Positions 17,021-24,104 of a stretch of DNA of 41,841 nucleotides are shown one piece after another; the first letter of the stretch is position 1; every line of letters starts with the position of its first letter. Position numbers and translations under genes: made by a program. The notes below the pieces were generated by a model that saw nothing but the letters and a program-made list of their open reading frames with translations, was not told where the DNA came from and ran no database searches. The DNA comes from Rhodocyclales bacterium (GTDB lineage: Bacteria; Pseudomonadota; Gammaproteobacteria; Burkholderiales; Rhodocyclaceae): contig JACPUD010000032.1 in assembly GCA_016192435.1 (NCBI GenBank), forward strand, positions 1 through 41,841, written 5' to 3'.

Positions 17021-17803
17021 TCAGTCCGCGCCTGCGCCGAAGACGAAGGCGTCCAGCGCCAGCGCGCCCAGTTGGCAGTCGCTGAAGGCGCTGTGCAGTT
17101 CGGCCTGGTCGGCGGCGGCGCCGAGCGCGACAAACAGCGGCAGCAGATGTTCCGGCGACGGATGGGCGCGCGCCGCGTGCGGCGCCTGACGGTGCCAGGC
17201 GAACAGCGCCGACAGGTCGTGCCGCTGCAGCGCAGCGACAAACCAGTCACGAAATTCCGCGACATAGGGCAGGGCCGCGCCGTCCGCGGCGTCGGCAACC
17301 AGGTCGCGCAGATTGTGCGTAAGCCCGCCCGAGGCGAGGATCAGCACGCCACGCCGGGTCAGCATCCGCAGCGCCTGGCCCAGTCGGTAATGGGCTTCGG
17401 CGTCGGCCTGCGGCATCACGGCGAGCTGGATCACGGGAATGTCGGCGGTCGGATACATGAAGCGCAGCGGCGACCAGGCGCCGTGATCGAGCCCGCGCTG
17501 GCGGTCCACCTCGATGCCGGGCAGCAGTTCGACGACCATCGCGGCGAGGTCGGCCGCACCCGGTGCCGGGTAGTCGAGCGCGTAGAGCGCCTGCGGAAAG
17601 CCATAGAAGTCGTGGATCGTCGCCGGCTGCGTGGCGGCGCTGACCGCCGGCGCGCGCGTGGTCCAGTGCGCCGAGACGGCGAGGATCGCCCGCGGCCGCG
17701 GCAGTTCCCGGGCCAATGCCTGCCACGCCGGGCCGGCGCGGCCGGGTTCCAGCAGCAGCAGCGGCGAGCCGTGGGAAATGAAGATGGGTGAAATCGCTTG
17801 CAT
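17021..17803 (-). CDS. ygiD: DODA-type extradiol aromatic ring-opening dioxygenase (YgiD-like)
   Basis: A 260-aa protein of the LigB/DODA superfamily. It begins MQAISPIFISHGSPLLLLE with the first metal His, then has VSAHWTTRAP, a GLDHGAWSPLRFMYP block containing the other active-site His, and ASGGLTHNLRDL. In E. coli YgiD cleaves 4,5-extradiol DOPA; plant homologues make betalamic acid. A non-haem metal (Zn or Fe) is expected. ATG 17803 is used; a GTG six bases upstream is an alternative. The physiological substrate here is unknown. Confidence 0.87.
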   Translation of the reverse strand: MQAISPIFISHGSPLLLLEPGRAGPAWQALARELPRPRAILAVSAHWTTRAPAVSAATQPATIHDFYGFPQALYALDYPAPGAADLAAMVVELLPGIEVDRQRGLDHGAWSPLRFMYPTADIPVIQLAVMPQADAEAHYRLGQALRMLTRRGVLILASGGLTHNLRDLVADAADGAALPYVAEFRDWFVAALQRHDLSALFAWHRQAPHAARAHPSPEHLLPLFVALGAAADQAELHSAFSDCQLGALALDAFVFGAGAD

Positions 17804-17933
17804 GGACACAGTCTAGCCTGGGCTGGAGCCGCGGTCAGCGGGCGGCGCGGAACACTCTGTTGTGCCCGGCGCAACGCGCCGCGGCGGGCGCATTTGACTA
17901 TACTCATCGCGCATCGGACAGCGGAGAGCCAGC

Positions 17934-18338
17934 ATGACCACCACGATTTTTACCCGCATCATCGCCGGGGAACTGCCCTGCGCCAAAGTCTACGAGGACG
18001 ATCTGGTGTTCGCCTTCATGGACGCCGGCCAGGTCAATCCGGGCCATGTCATCGTCGCCAGCAAGGCGCCGTTCGAGACCCTGATGGACGCCGACGAAGC
18101 CACGGCGCAGGCCATGATGGCAGCCGCTTGGCGTATCGCGCGCGCAGTGCAGGAAGCCTTTGCACCGGCCGGCATGACCATCCTCCAAGCCAATCGGGCC
18201 GCCGGCTGGCAGACCGTGCCGCATCTGCATCTGCATGTACTGCCGCGCCACGCCGACGACGGCGTCGATCTGACCTGGCCGCGCAAGGAGCCGGGGCTGG
18301 AAAAGCTCAAGGAACTGGCGGCGATGATCTGCCTCTGA
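17934..18338 (+). CDS. HIT family protein (nucleotide hydrolase/transferase)
   Basis: A 134-aa protein with the histidine triad HLHLHVLPRH near residue 100, preceded by the conserved N-terminal FTRIIAGELPCAKVYEDD and NPGHVIVASK. HIT proteins hydrolyse adenosine phosphoramidates or dinucleoside polyphosphates through the middle His. Length and motifs match the Hint/HIT-like branch. It is divergent from the dioxygenase gene across 130 bases. The stop is directly followed by a tandem repeat array. Confidence 0.92.
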   Translation: MTTTIFTRIIAGELPCAKVYEDDLVFAFMDAGQVNPGHVIVASKAPFETLMDADEATAQAMMAAAWRIARAVQEAFAPAGMTILQANRAAGWQTVPHLHLHVLPRHADDGVDLTWPRKEPGLEKLKELAAMICL

Positions 18339-18350
18339 GGGTGGGGGCGA

Positions 18351-18428
18351 CTTGTGGGGCCGGCTTGTAGGGCCGGTGTGTAGGGCCGACCTGTAGGGCC
18401 GACCTGTAGGGCCGACCTGTAGGGCCGA
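18351..18428 (+). repeat. Tandem array: six 13-bp units (CCTGTAGGGCCGA type)
   Basis: Six consecutive 13-base units: CTTGTGGGGCCGG, CTTGTAGGGCCGG, TGTGTAGGGCCGA, then three identical CCTGTAGGGCCGA. The last unit runs into a hairpin GGCCGAC-TTCA-GTCGGCC (18423-18440). The array fills the gap between the convergent HIT and gloA genes. Confidence 0.95.
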
Positions 18429-18483
18429 CTTCAGTCGGCCGGCGGAGGATGGGCCGGTTGATGATGGCGGACTGAAGTCCGCC
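18423..18483. repeat. Inverted pair of short hairpins between HIT and gloA genes
   Basis: GGCCGAC-TTCA-GTCGGCC (18423-18440) and GGCGGAC-TGAA-GTCCGCC (18466-18483) are reverse-complement versions of one 18-base hairpin, differing at one base pair that changes on both sides (C:G to G:C). They may end the convergent transcripts, but neither has a T-tract. Confidence 0.75.
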
Positions 18484-18495
18484 CTAAGGTCCGGC

Positions 18496-18891
18496 CTATG
18501 TCCGCTCCGGCTTCTTCTCGATCAGTTCGGTCTTGTAGCCGTCCGGGTCCTCGACGAAGGCGATCACGCTGCTGCCGCCCTTCATCGGTCCGGCTTCGCG
18601 CGTGACCTTGCCGCCACGCTGGCGGATCGCAGCGCAGGCCGCGTAGGCGTCTTCGACGGCGAGCGCGATATGGCCGTAGCCGGTGCCGATCTCATAGCGA
18701 TCGACGCCCCAGTTGTGGGTCAGTTCGATCACCGCAGCGTCCTTTTCGTCCTGGTAGCCGACGAAGGCCAGGGTGAATTTTCCTTCCGGGTAGTCGTGAC
18801 GGCGCAACAGGCGCATGCCCAGGACTTCGGTATAGAAGGCCAGCGATTTGTCGAGATCGCCGACGCGCAGCATGGTGTGCAGGATACGCAT
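18496..18891 (-). CDS. gloA: Lactoylglutathione lyase (glyoxalase I)
   Basis: A 131-aa metalloenzyme converting the methylglyoxal-glutathione hemithioacetal to S-lactoylglutathione. It shows two betaalphabetabeta modules: [26 protein letters not shown] with the first metal His, [11 protein letters not shown] and the VIELTHNWG Glu, then [11 protein letters not shown] with the second His and [11 protein letters not shown] with the second Glu. These four ligands are all present. The ATG at 18891 has AAGGA upstream. It is the last gene of the minus-strand run after the YgjP-type peptidase. Confidence 0.95.
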   Translation of the reverse strand: MRILHTMLRVGDLDKSLAFYTEVLGMRLLRRHDYPEGKFTLAFVGYQDEKDAAVIELTHNWGVDRYEIGTGYGHIALAVEDAYAACAAIRQRGGKVTREAGPMKGGSSVIAFVEDPDGYKTELIEKKPERT

Positions 18892-18902
18892 GGTGGATTC
18901 CT

Positions 18903-19646
18903 TCAAAGTATGGGCAGCGATGCGGCGCGCTGCTTGAGTTCGGTGCGCGCGGCTTTCCACTCGGGGTAGAGCGAGCTGACCACGCGCCAGAAGCGTTCGC
19001 TGTGATTCATTTCCAATAGGTGTGCGACCTCGTGGGCCACCACGTAATCGCCCAGGTGCGTCGGCAGGTGAATCAGGCGCCAATTGACGCGGATGCCGCC
19101 GTGCCGGCTGCAACTGCCCCAGCGCGTTTGCGCCGACGACAGGCCGAGTTTGGGCACGACCAGATCGAGGCGGGCGGTGAAGTGGGCCAGACGTTCGCCA
19201 AAATGGGTGAGCGCCCGCTTCTGCAGGGCGCGCACTGCCAGTTGGCCCAGGTCGGCTTCCGGGCGCGCTTCGAGCACCAGCAGCTCGCCGACCCAACGCA
19301 CCCGGTTGGCGCCGGGCAGGACCCGCACTTCCGCCTCGCTGTCGAGCAGCGGCAGGCGGGCGCCGTCCTTGACCGTCAGGTGGCGCGGCTGCGTGGCGTG
19401 CGCCAGTTCGCCGAGTTTCTTCAGCACCCAGTCGCCGTGGCCCTGGACGAAGGCTTCGATCTCGGACTGGCTGGTCCGATGCGGCGCGCCGATGCGCAGG
19501 CCGCGTTCGTCGATGGTCATCGACAGGCGCTTGGCCCCGCTCTTAAAGCGGTAGTCGACGATGCGGCCGCCGATCAGCAGGTGGCGCGTCTTCGCCTCGG
19601 GCGGCGGCGAGGGCAGGCGGAATAGCTTGAGCTGTTCGAGAAACAT
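18903..19646 (-). CDS. YgjP-like (DUF45/M48-type) zinc metallopeptidase domain protein
   Basis: A 247-aa protein. The C-terminal half carries the zinc site HEVAH at 205-209 with a third His at 215 ([17 protein letters not shown]), preceded by the family block [19 protein letters not shown] (174-192). The N-terminal half is a beta-rich region ([21 protein letters not shown]). The family is soluble; the substrate is not established. It lies immediately after a shorter paralogue that lacks the metal site (19655-20149), so the pair probably arose by duplication and may act together. Confidence 0.9.
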   Translation of the reverse strand: MFLEQLKLFRLPSPPPEAKTRHLLIGGRIVDYRFKSGAKRLSMTIDERGLRIGAPHRTSQSEIEAFVQGHGDWVLKKLGELAHATQPRHLTVKDGARLPLLDSEAEVRVLPGANRVRWVGELLVLEARPEADLGQLAVRALQKRALTHFGERLAHFTARLDLVVPKLGLSSAQTRWGSCSRHGGIRVNWRLIHLPTHLGDYVVAHEVAHLLEMNHSERFWRVVSSLYPEWKAARTELKQRAASLPIL

Positions 19647-19654
19647 CGGACTGC

Positions 19655-20149
19655 TCAGTGCCTGACCAGCGGCGCGCCGAAGAGATCGAGGCCCTGGTGC
19701 TCGGGCGGCAGGGCGGCGATGGCGCGGGCGATCGCCTGCTCGATGACGGCGGACGGCTGCTCGATCAAGCGCCAGTTGCAGCGCAGCGTTTCACTGTCCT
19801 GCACCTCGACCCAGTTGCCGCGTGCGGCGAAGGAAAGCGCCAGACGCGGCGCACGCCGTGCCGCCAGCGTCGACTTTTGTTCGATGATCTGCTGCAGGCG
19901 CTGCTTGGCTTCGGCGCGCAGCCAGGCTTCGGCGCGGTCCTGGATCTGGCGCGGGGTGGCCTGCGGCGGCAGCGGCAGGGCCAGCGCCGCGCCTTCGCGG
20001 ACGGCTTCCTTGTGCGTGGTGTCGAGCACCAGGCGCAGGCTGCCGCCGAGAAACGCCAGTTCGGCGCCGTCGTGCCAGCGGCTGGCGGGCGCGGCTGCGC
20101 CGGAGTCGAGCTTGAGTTTGAGTTGCGGATTGCGGCTGCCGGCGCTCAT
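19655..20149 (-). CDS. YgjP paralogue lacking the zinc-binding motif
   Basis: A 164-aa protein not recognised at first sight, but residues 113-146 align without gaps to YgjP 176-209 next door: Trp113 to Trp176, NWRLI 125-129 to NWRLI 188-192, and RAIAA 142-146 where the peptidase has HEVAH. The N-terminal beta part also looks related (AELAFLGGSLRLVLDT). It therefore seems to be a catalytically inactive version truncated before the third His. ATG 20149 is chosen; further upstream the frame runs into repeat B and plsC-overlapping sequence. A scaffold or regulatory role is speculation. Confidence 0.7.
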   Translation of the reverse strand: MSAGSRNPQLKLKLDSGAAAPASRWHDGAELAFLGGSLRLVLDTTHKEAVREGAALALPLPPQATPRQIQDRAEAWLRAEAKQRLQQIIEQKSTLAARRAPRLALSFAARGNWVEVQDSETLRCNWRLIEQPSAVIEQAIARAIAALPPEHQGLDLFGAPLVRH

Positions 20150-20156
20150 TGGACTA

Positions 20157-20214
20157 CCCTCCCCCCAGCCCCCTCCCCGGAGGGGGTGACGGTGGTTCGC
20201 CGCTGCGCGGCTCC
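20157..20214. repeat. GC-rich interspersed repeat B, copy 2
   Basis: About 58 bases in the gap between plsC and the YgjP paralogue, matching 2760-2821 within mutY. It contains CCCCTCCCCGGAGGGGG, itself a near-palindrome, then TGACGGTGGTTCGCCGCTGCG. The remainder of the gap up to 20258 shows nothing recognisable. Confidence 0.7.
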
Positions 20215-20258
20215 GGTGAGTGACTGGCGCCCGCTTGGGGCGGCCCGGCGCGAGGCGC

Positions 20259-20987
20259 TCATGCGGGCGCTCCATAAAGATGCGGGCTGATGCGGCGCAT
20301 TTCGGCCTCGATCCAGGCTTCGGCACTGGTCAGCACTTCGTTCGCCGTGAGACCAGCGGGATCGATGGGCGGGCCGACGCTGACGGTCGCCGTGCCGCTG
20401 CGCTTGAACAGGGCGTTGCGGCCCCAGAACTCGCCCGAATTGAGCGCCACGGGAACCACCGGTGCGCCGGTCTCGACCGCGAGCAGCGCTCCGCCGCCCT
20501 TGTAGCGGTTCTTCGATCCCGGCAGCGAGCGCGTGCCTTCCGGGAAGATGATCACGGTGTAGCCGTTGGCGAGGCGATCGCGGCCCTGCGCGACCAGGCG
20601 CTTGAGGCTGGACTTGGTGGCGCTGCGATCGGTCTCGATCATCGGTATCGAGGCCAGCGCCCAGCCGAAGAAGGGCAGGTACTTGATCTCCTTGCGCCAG
20701 ACAAAGACCGTGTCCTTGAACACCTCCTGCAGCATGAAGGTCTCCCAGGCCGACTGGTGCTTGCACAGCACCACCGCGGGTCGCGCCGGAATGTTTTCGG
20801 CGCCGAGCAGGCGATAGGGTATGCCCAGCACATGCTTGATCAGCCAGATCGTGAAATTCACCCAGGGCACCACGGTCCGGCGCCGCATCTGCTGCGGCAG
20901 CGGACGGCAGAGGATCACACCCAGGGTGTAGGGCGGCGTCACCACCAGCAGGATCAGCAGGAACAGCAGGGAACGGATTACGGCCAT
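20259..20987 (-). CDS. plsC: 1-acyl-sn-glycerol-3-phosphate acyltransferase PlsC
   Basis: A 242-aa membrane-associated acyltransferase making phosphatidic acid from lysophosphatidic acid. A hydrophobic N-terminus (MAVIRSLLFLLILLVV) and a second segment near 50 are followed by the acyltransferase motifs: HQSAWETF (motif I), GWALASIPMIETDR, FPEGTRSLPGSK (motif III) and VPVALNSGEFW (motif IV). Motif I here is HX4E rather than the usual HX4D. The ATG overlaps the gmhB stop by one base (TGATG), so the two genes are coupled. Confidence 0.93.
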   Translation of the reverse strand: MAVIRSLLFLLILLVVTPPYTLGVILCRPLPQQMRRRTVVPWVNFTIWLIKHVLGIPYRLLGAENIPARPAVVLCKHQSAWETFMLQEVFKDTVFVWRKEIKYLPFFGWALASIPMIETDRSATKSSLKRLVAQGRDRLANGYTVIIFPEGTRSLPGSKNRYKGGGALLAVETGAPVVPVALNSGEFWGRNALFKRSGTATVSVGPPIDPAGLTANEVLTSAEAWIEAEMRRISPHLYGAPA

Positions 20988-21520
20988 CAGCGCGCGATGT
21001 GGGCCGCGGCCGCGGCCAGGTCGGGAAACACCAGCGTATCGGGCGGCAGGGCGGGATCGTCGACGGTCTTGCGGCCCTTGCCGGTCAGCACCAGCATCGG
21101 CTGCGCGCCGACGGCGGCGGCGGCCTGCAGGTCGCGCAAGCTGTCGCCGATGGCCGGCACGCCGGTCAGGTCGGCGTTGAAGCGCGCGGCGATCTCGCGC
21201 AGCATGCCGGGCTTGGGTTTGCGGCAGTCGCAATTGTCGGCGTTGGTGTGCGGACAGAAGAATATCGCGTCGATGCGGCCGCCGACCTGGGTCAGCGCCT
21301 TCAGCATCTTGTCGTGGATGGCGATCAGGGTATCGGTCTCGAACAGGCCGCGGCCGACGCCCGACTGGTTGGTCGCCACCACCACGCGGTAGCCGGCCTG
21401 GTTCAGCCGCGCGATGGCGGCCAGGCTGCCGGGAATCGGCTTCCATTCCTCCGGCGACTTGATGTACTGGTCGGAGTCGTGGTTGATCACGCCGTCGCGA
21501 TCGAGAATCACAAGTTTCAT
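20987..21520 (-). CDS. gmhB: D-glycero-beta-D-manno-heptose 1,7-bisphosphate 7-phosphatase
   Basis: A 177-aa HAD-superfamily phosphatase of LPS heptose synthesis. Motif I is ILDRDGVIN with nucleophile Asp7 and Asp9, the TNQSGVGRG loop follows, and a zinc-binding CPHTNADNCDCRKPKPGM segment is present, diagnostic for GmhB; GDSLRDLQAAAAVG is the last HAD motif. It sits in the glyQ-glyS-gmhB-plsC run common in betaproteobacteria. A possible 24-codon ORF ends on its start codon (ATGA overlap). Confidence 0.95.
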   Translation of the reverse strand: MKLVILDRDGVINHDSDQYIKSPEEWKPIPGSLAAIARLNQAGYRVVVATNQSGVGRGLFETDTLIAIHDKMLKALTQVGGRIDAIFFCPHTNADNCDCRKPKPGMLREIAARFNADLTGVPAIGDSLRDLQAAAAVGAQPMLVLTGKGRKTVDDPALPPDTLVFPDLAAAAAHIAR

Positions 21521-21591
21521 GGTTTCATTTTCGCCGTAGCGCCAGCGCCAACTTTGCCGAACACCGCCGCAAAATACGCGTTTATCGCCAT
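21517..21591 (-). CDS. Possible 24-codon ORF between glyS and gmhB
   Basis: An ATG two bases after the glyS stop opens 24 codons (starting MAINAYFAAVFG, ending VGAGATAKMKP) whose TGA overlaps the gmhB ATG as ATGA. Tight spacing on both sides fits a translational-coupling leader, but no ribosome-binding site was seen and one third of it is a copy of the 24-base motif (21532-21555), so it may be noncoding. Confidence 0.3.
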   Translation of the reverse strand: MAINAYFAAVFGKVGAGATAKMKP

Positions 21592-21593
21592 GC

Positions 21594-23699
21594 TCAGGCA
21601 GACAGTTTCGAAATGTCGGCGACGCGGTTCATCGCATGGTGCAGCGTGGCCAGCAAGCCGAGACGGTTCGCGCGCAGGGCCGCGTCCTCGACGTTGACCA
21701 TCACGTCGTCGAAGAACTTGTCCACCGGCACCCGGAGGGCTGCCAGCGATTGCAGCGAGGCCGTGTAGTCGCCACGCTCGAAGGCGGCGTCGGCTTGCGC
21801 CTTGACCGTGCCGAGCGCCTGGTTCAGCGCGACTTCGGCGGATTCCTTGAGCAATGCGGCTTCGACGTTCGCAGTCAGCGTGCCCTCGGCCTTCTTGAGA
21901 ATATTGCCGACGCGCTTGTTGGCGGCAGCCAGGCTGGCGGCTTCCGGCAGCGCGGCGAAGGCGCGCACCGCGGCCAGGCGCTTCGGGATGTCGCCGAGAC
22001 GTTGCGGACGCAGGCTGATCACGGCATCGACTTCGAGCGCCGAGTAACCCTGCTCGCGCAGACTGCCGGCGAGGCGCTCGTAGATGAAATCCGAAAGCTG
22101 TTCGATCACCTTGGCGTCGATCAGTTTGGCCGCATTGAATAACCATTCCAGATCAAGCGGCAGGCCATCGTGGCCAGGCTCGATCAGCATGCGGATCATG
22201 CCCAGTGCATGGCGGCGCAGCGCGAAGGGATCCTTGTCGCCGGTAGGCAGCTGGCCGATGCCGAACATGTCGGCCAGCGTCTGCAGCTTGTCCGCCAGCG
22301 CGACGCAAAGGCCGACCTCGCCGCGCGGCAGTTCGTCGCCGGCGAAGCGCGGCTTGTAGTGGTCTTCGATGGCGTCGGCGATCGTAACGGGCTCGCCGTC
22401 GTGCAGCGCGTAGTATCGGCCCATGATGCCCTGCAGCTCGGGAAACTCGCCGACCATGTCGGTCAGCAGGTCCGCCTTGGCCAGCACCGCGGCGCGGTCG
22501 GCGGCATTCGCCAGCGCCTCGCCGCCGAGCCTGTATCCAATGTTGCGAGCCAGCGCGGCGACGCGCTCGACGCGTTCGCCCTGGGTGCCCAGCTTGTTGT
22601 GATAGACCACCTTGGCCAGGCCGGGGATGCGGTCCATCAGCGACTTCTTGCGGTCCTGGTCGAAGAAGAACTTGGCATCGGCGAGACGCGGGCGCACCAC
22701 GCGCTCGTTGCCGCCGACTACGGCGGATGCGTCGGCCGGGCTGATGTTGCTGACGACGAGGAACTTGTTGCTCAGCTTGCCTTCCCCCCCGCCACTTAAC
22801 AGCGGGAAATACTTCTGGTTGGCCTTCATGGTCAGGATCAGGCATTCCTGCGGCACGTCGAGGAATTCCTGCTCGAAGGCGCAGGTCAGCACGTTCGGCC
22901 GCTCCACCAGCGCGGTGACTTCGTCGAGCAGGGCGTCATCGTCGATCGCCTGCAGGCCTTGCTTTGTCGCCGCAGCCTTGAGCTGGCGCTCGATCTCGGC
23001 ACGGCGCGCGGCAAAGCCAGGGATCACGGCGCCTTCGGTTTCCAGTTGCTGTGCGTAGCTGTCGGCATCCTTGATCGACACGATCGGATTCGTGGCTTCG
23101 AAGCGGTGACCCTGGGTCTCGCGGCCGGCCGTGAGGCCGAGCACCGAGATCGGCACCACGTCGGCACCGTGGAGCGCAAGCAGCTTGTGCGCCGGGCGCA
23201 CGAAGTTGACGCTGCTCCAGCCGTCGGCGAGCTGGTAGCTCATCACCTTGGGAATCGGCAGCGCGGCGAGCGCGGCCTCCAGCGCCGTTTGCAATCCCTC
23301 CGCCAGCGTGGCGCCGGGTACGACGCTGTCGAGGAACAGGGCTTCGGCCTTGCCGTCGGGCTGGCGCTTCAGCGTTGGGACTGCCGAGGCGTCGGCTCCC
23401 AGCGCGGCGAGCTTTTTCAGCAGTGCCGGCGTGGCATTGCCGTTGGCATCGAGCGCGACGGCAGCCGGCATCAGCTTTTGCTGCACCTGCTTGTCAGCAG
23501 CTTTGGCGGCAACCTCGGTGGCATGTACCGCCAGGCGGCGCGGTGAAGCGAATGGAGTTGCGATTGACCCTGCGTCGACCAAACCCTGCGATTTGAGGCT
23601 TGCGGTCAGCGCGACGGCGAAGGATTCACCCAGCTTCTTCAGCGCCTTGGGCGGCAGCTCCTCGACGAAGAGTTCGACCAGAAGATTTTTCGTCGTCAT
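21594..23699 (-). CDS. glyS: Glycine--tRNA ligase beta subunit
   Basis: The 701-aa beta chain of the bacterial alpha2beta2 glycyl-tRNA synthetase, contributing tRNA recognition. It starts MTTKNLLVELFVEELPPKAL, the standard opening. Further blocks are LTAGRETQGHRFEA, FLVVSNISPADASAVVGGNERVVRPRLADAKFF-like spacing, the HD-like segment around MVGEFPELQGIMGRYYA, and a C-terminal anticodon-binding helical domain (VDKFFDDVMVNVEDAALRANRL). It is separated from glyQ by 405 bases of repeat-rich sequence, unusually far for this gene pair. Confidence 0.97.
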   Translation of the reverse strand: MTTKNLLVELFVEELPPKALKKLGESFAVALTASLKSQGLVDAGSIATPFASPRRLAVHATEVAAKAADKQVQQKLMPAAVALDANGNATPALLKKLAALGADASAVPTLKRQPDGKAEALFLDSVVPGATLAEGLQTALEAALAALPIPKVMSYQLADGWSSVNFVRPAHKLLALHGADVVPISVLGLTAGRETQGHRFEATNPIVSIKDADSYAQQLETEGAVIPGFAARRAEIERQLKAAATKQGLQAIDDDALLDEVTALVERPNVLTCAFEQEFLDVPQECLILTMKANQKYFPLLSGGGEGKLSNKFLVVSNISPADASAVVGGNERVVRPRLADAKFFFDQDRKKSLMDRIPGLAKVVYHNKLGTQGERVERVAALARNIGYRLGGEALANAADRAAVLAKADLLTDMVGEFPELQGIMGRYYALHDGEPVTIADAIEDHYKPRFAGDELPRGEVGLCVALADKLQTLADMFGIGQLPTGDKDPFALRRHALGMIRMLIEPGHDGLPLDLEWLFNAAKLIDAKVIEQLSDFIYERLAGSLREQGYSALEVDAVISLRPQRLGDIPKRLAAVRAFAALPEAASLAAANKRVGNILKKAEGTLTANVEAALLKESAEVALNQALGTVKAQADAAFERGDYTASLQSLAALRVPVDKFFDDVMVNVEDAALRANRLGLLATLHHAMNRVADISKLSA

Positions 23700-23742
23700 T
23701 TCGGTTGTTCCAAAACGTGTTGATTGCGGGAGGCATAGCGGG

Positions 23743-23918
23743 CGCCAAGGATGGCGGGTATCCGGATCCGTCCATGTCCCCCGTCGCGGGCTGCGCCCGC
23801 TCCGCCCACGGCTTGCCCTGCATGGCAAGCCGGCTGCGGCAGCGCGGAGCAGTGCTCCGCGAAACCCTGCCTACGCCCTCCTTGACTTACCGGATCCGGA
23901 TACCCGCCATCCTTGGCG
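23743..23918. repeat. MITE-like unit with perfect 28-bp inverted ends in the glyQ-glyS gap
   Basis: Bases 23743-23770 are the exact reverse complement of 23891-23918 (the inner ends read TATCCGGATCCG and CGGATCCGGATA). The 120 bases between them hold repeat A copy 2. The overall size of 176 bases and long perfect ends look like a non-autonomous mobile element or a nested palindrome. No target-site duplication is evident; GCATA occurs near both flanks, in opposite orientation relations. Confidence 0.85.
23802..23883 (+). repeat. Structured repeat A, copy 2 (between glyQ and glyS)
   Basis: It matches 13283-13364 with the same geometry. Hairpin 1: CGGCTTGCC (23809-23817) with GGCAAGCCG (23824-23832), 6-base loop. 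Ten bases later, hairpin 2: CGCGGAGC (23843-23850) with GCTCCGCG (23854-23861), 3-base loop. The tail is AAACCCTGCCTACGCCC. Confidence 0.85.
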
Positions 23919-23966
23919 GGATATGCTTGTGCCTTGCAACCGGAAACCGGCGACGGCCTCACCTGG

Positions 23967-24068
23967 TCGGGAGGGCAGGGCGTTCCGCGCAGCGAAGTTA
24001 AAAAGGAGGAGACGCCCGCAGGGCGCCGACGGGTGACATGAGCGGAGCGGAATGCCCTGCCCTCCCGA
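23967..24068. repeat. Second inverted-repeat unit in the glyQ-glyS gap
   Basis: Bases 23967-23988 and 24047-24068 are 22-base reverse complements with one mismatch (core GGGAGGGCAGGGC). The 58-base interior includes AAAAAGGAGGAGACGCCC and CGACGGGTGAC. Together with the 28-bp unit upstream it fills most of the 405-base gap; the remaining bases show nothing recognisable. Confidence 0.8.
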
Positions 24069-24104
24069 TCACGCGCCTGCCAACAATCCACTACAACTAC
24101 CATC

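Noticed and set aside
18351-18428. CRISPR array
   Set aside because: The 13-base units are directly adjacent with no spacers, and no cas genes are nearby.
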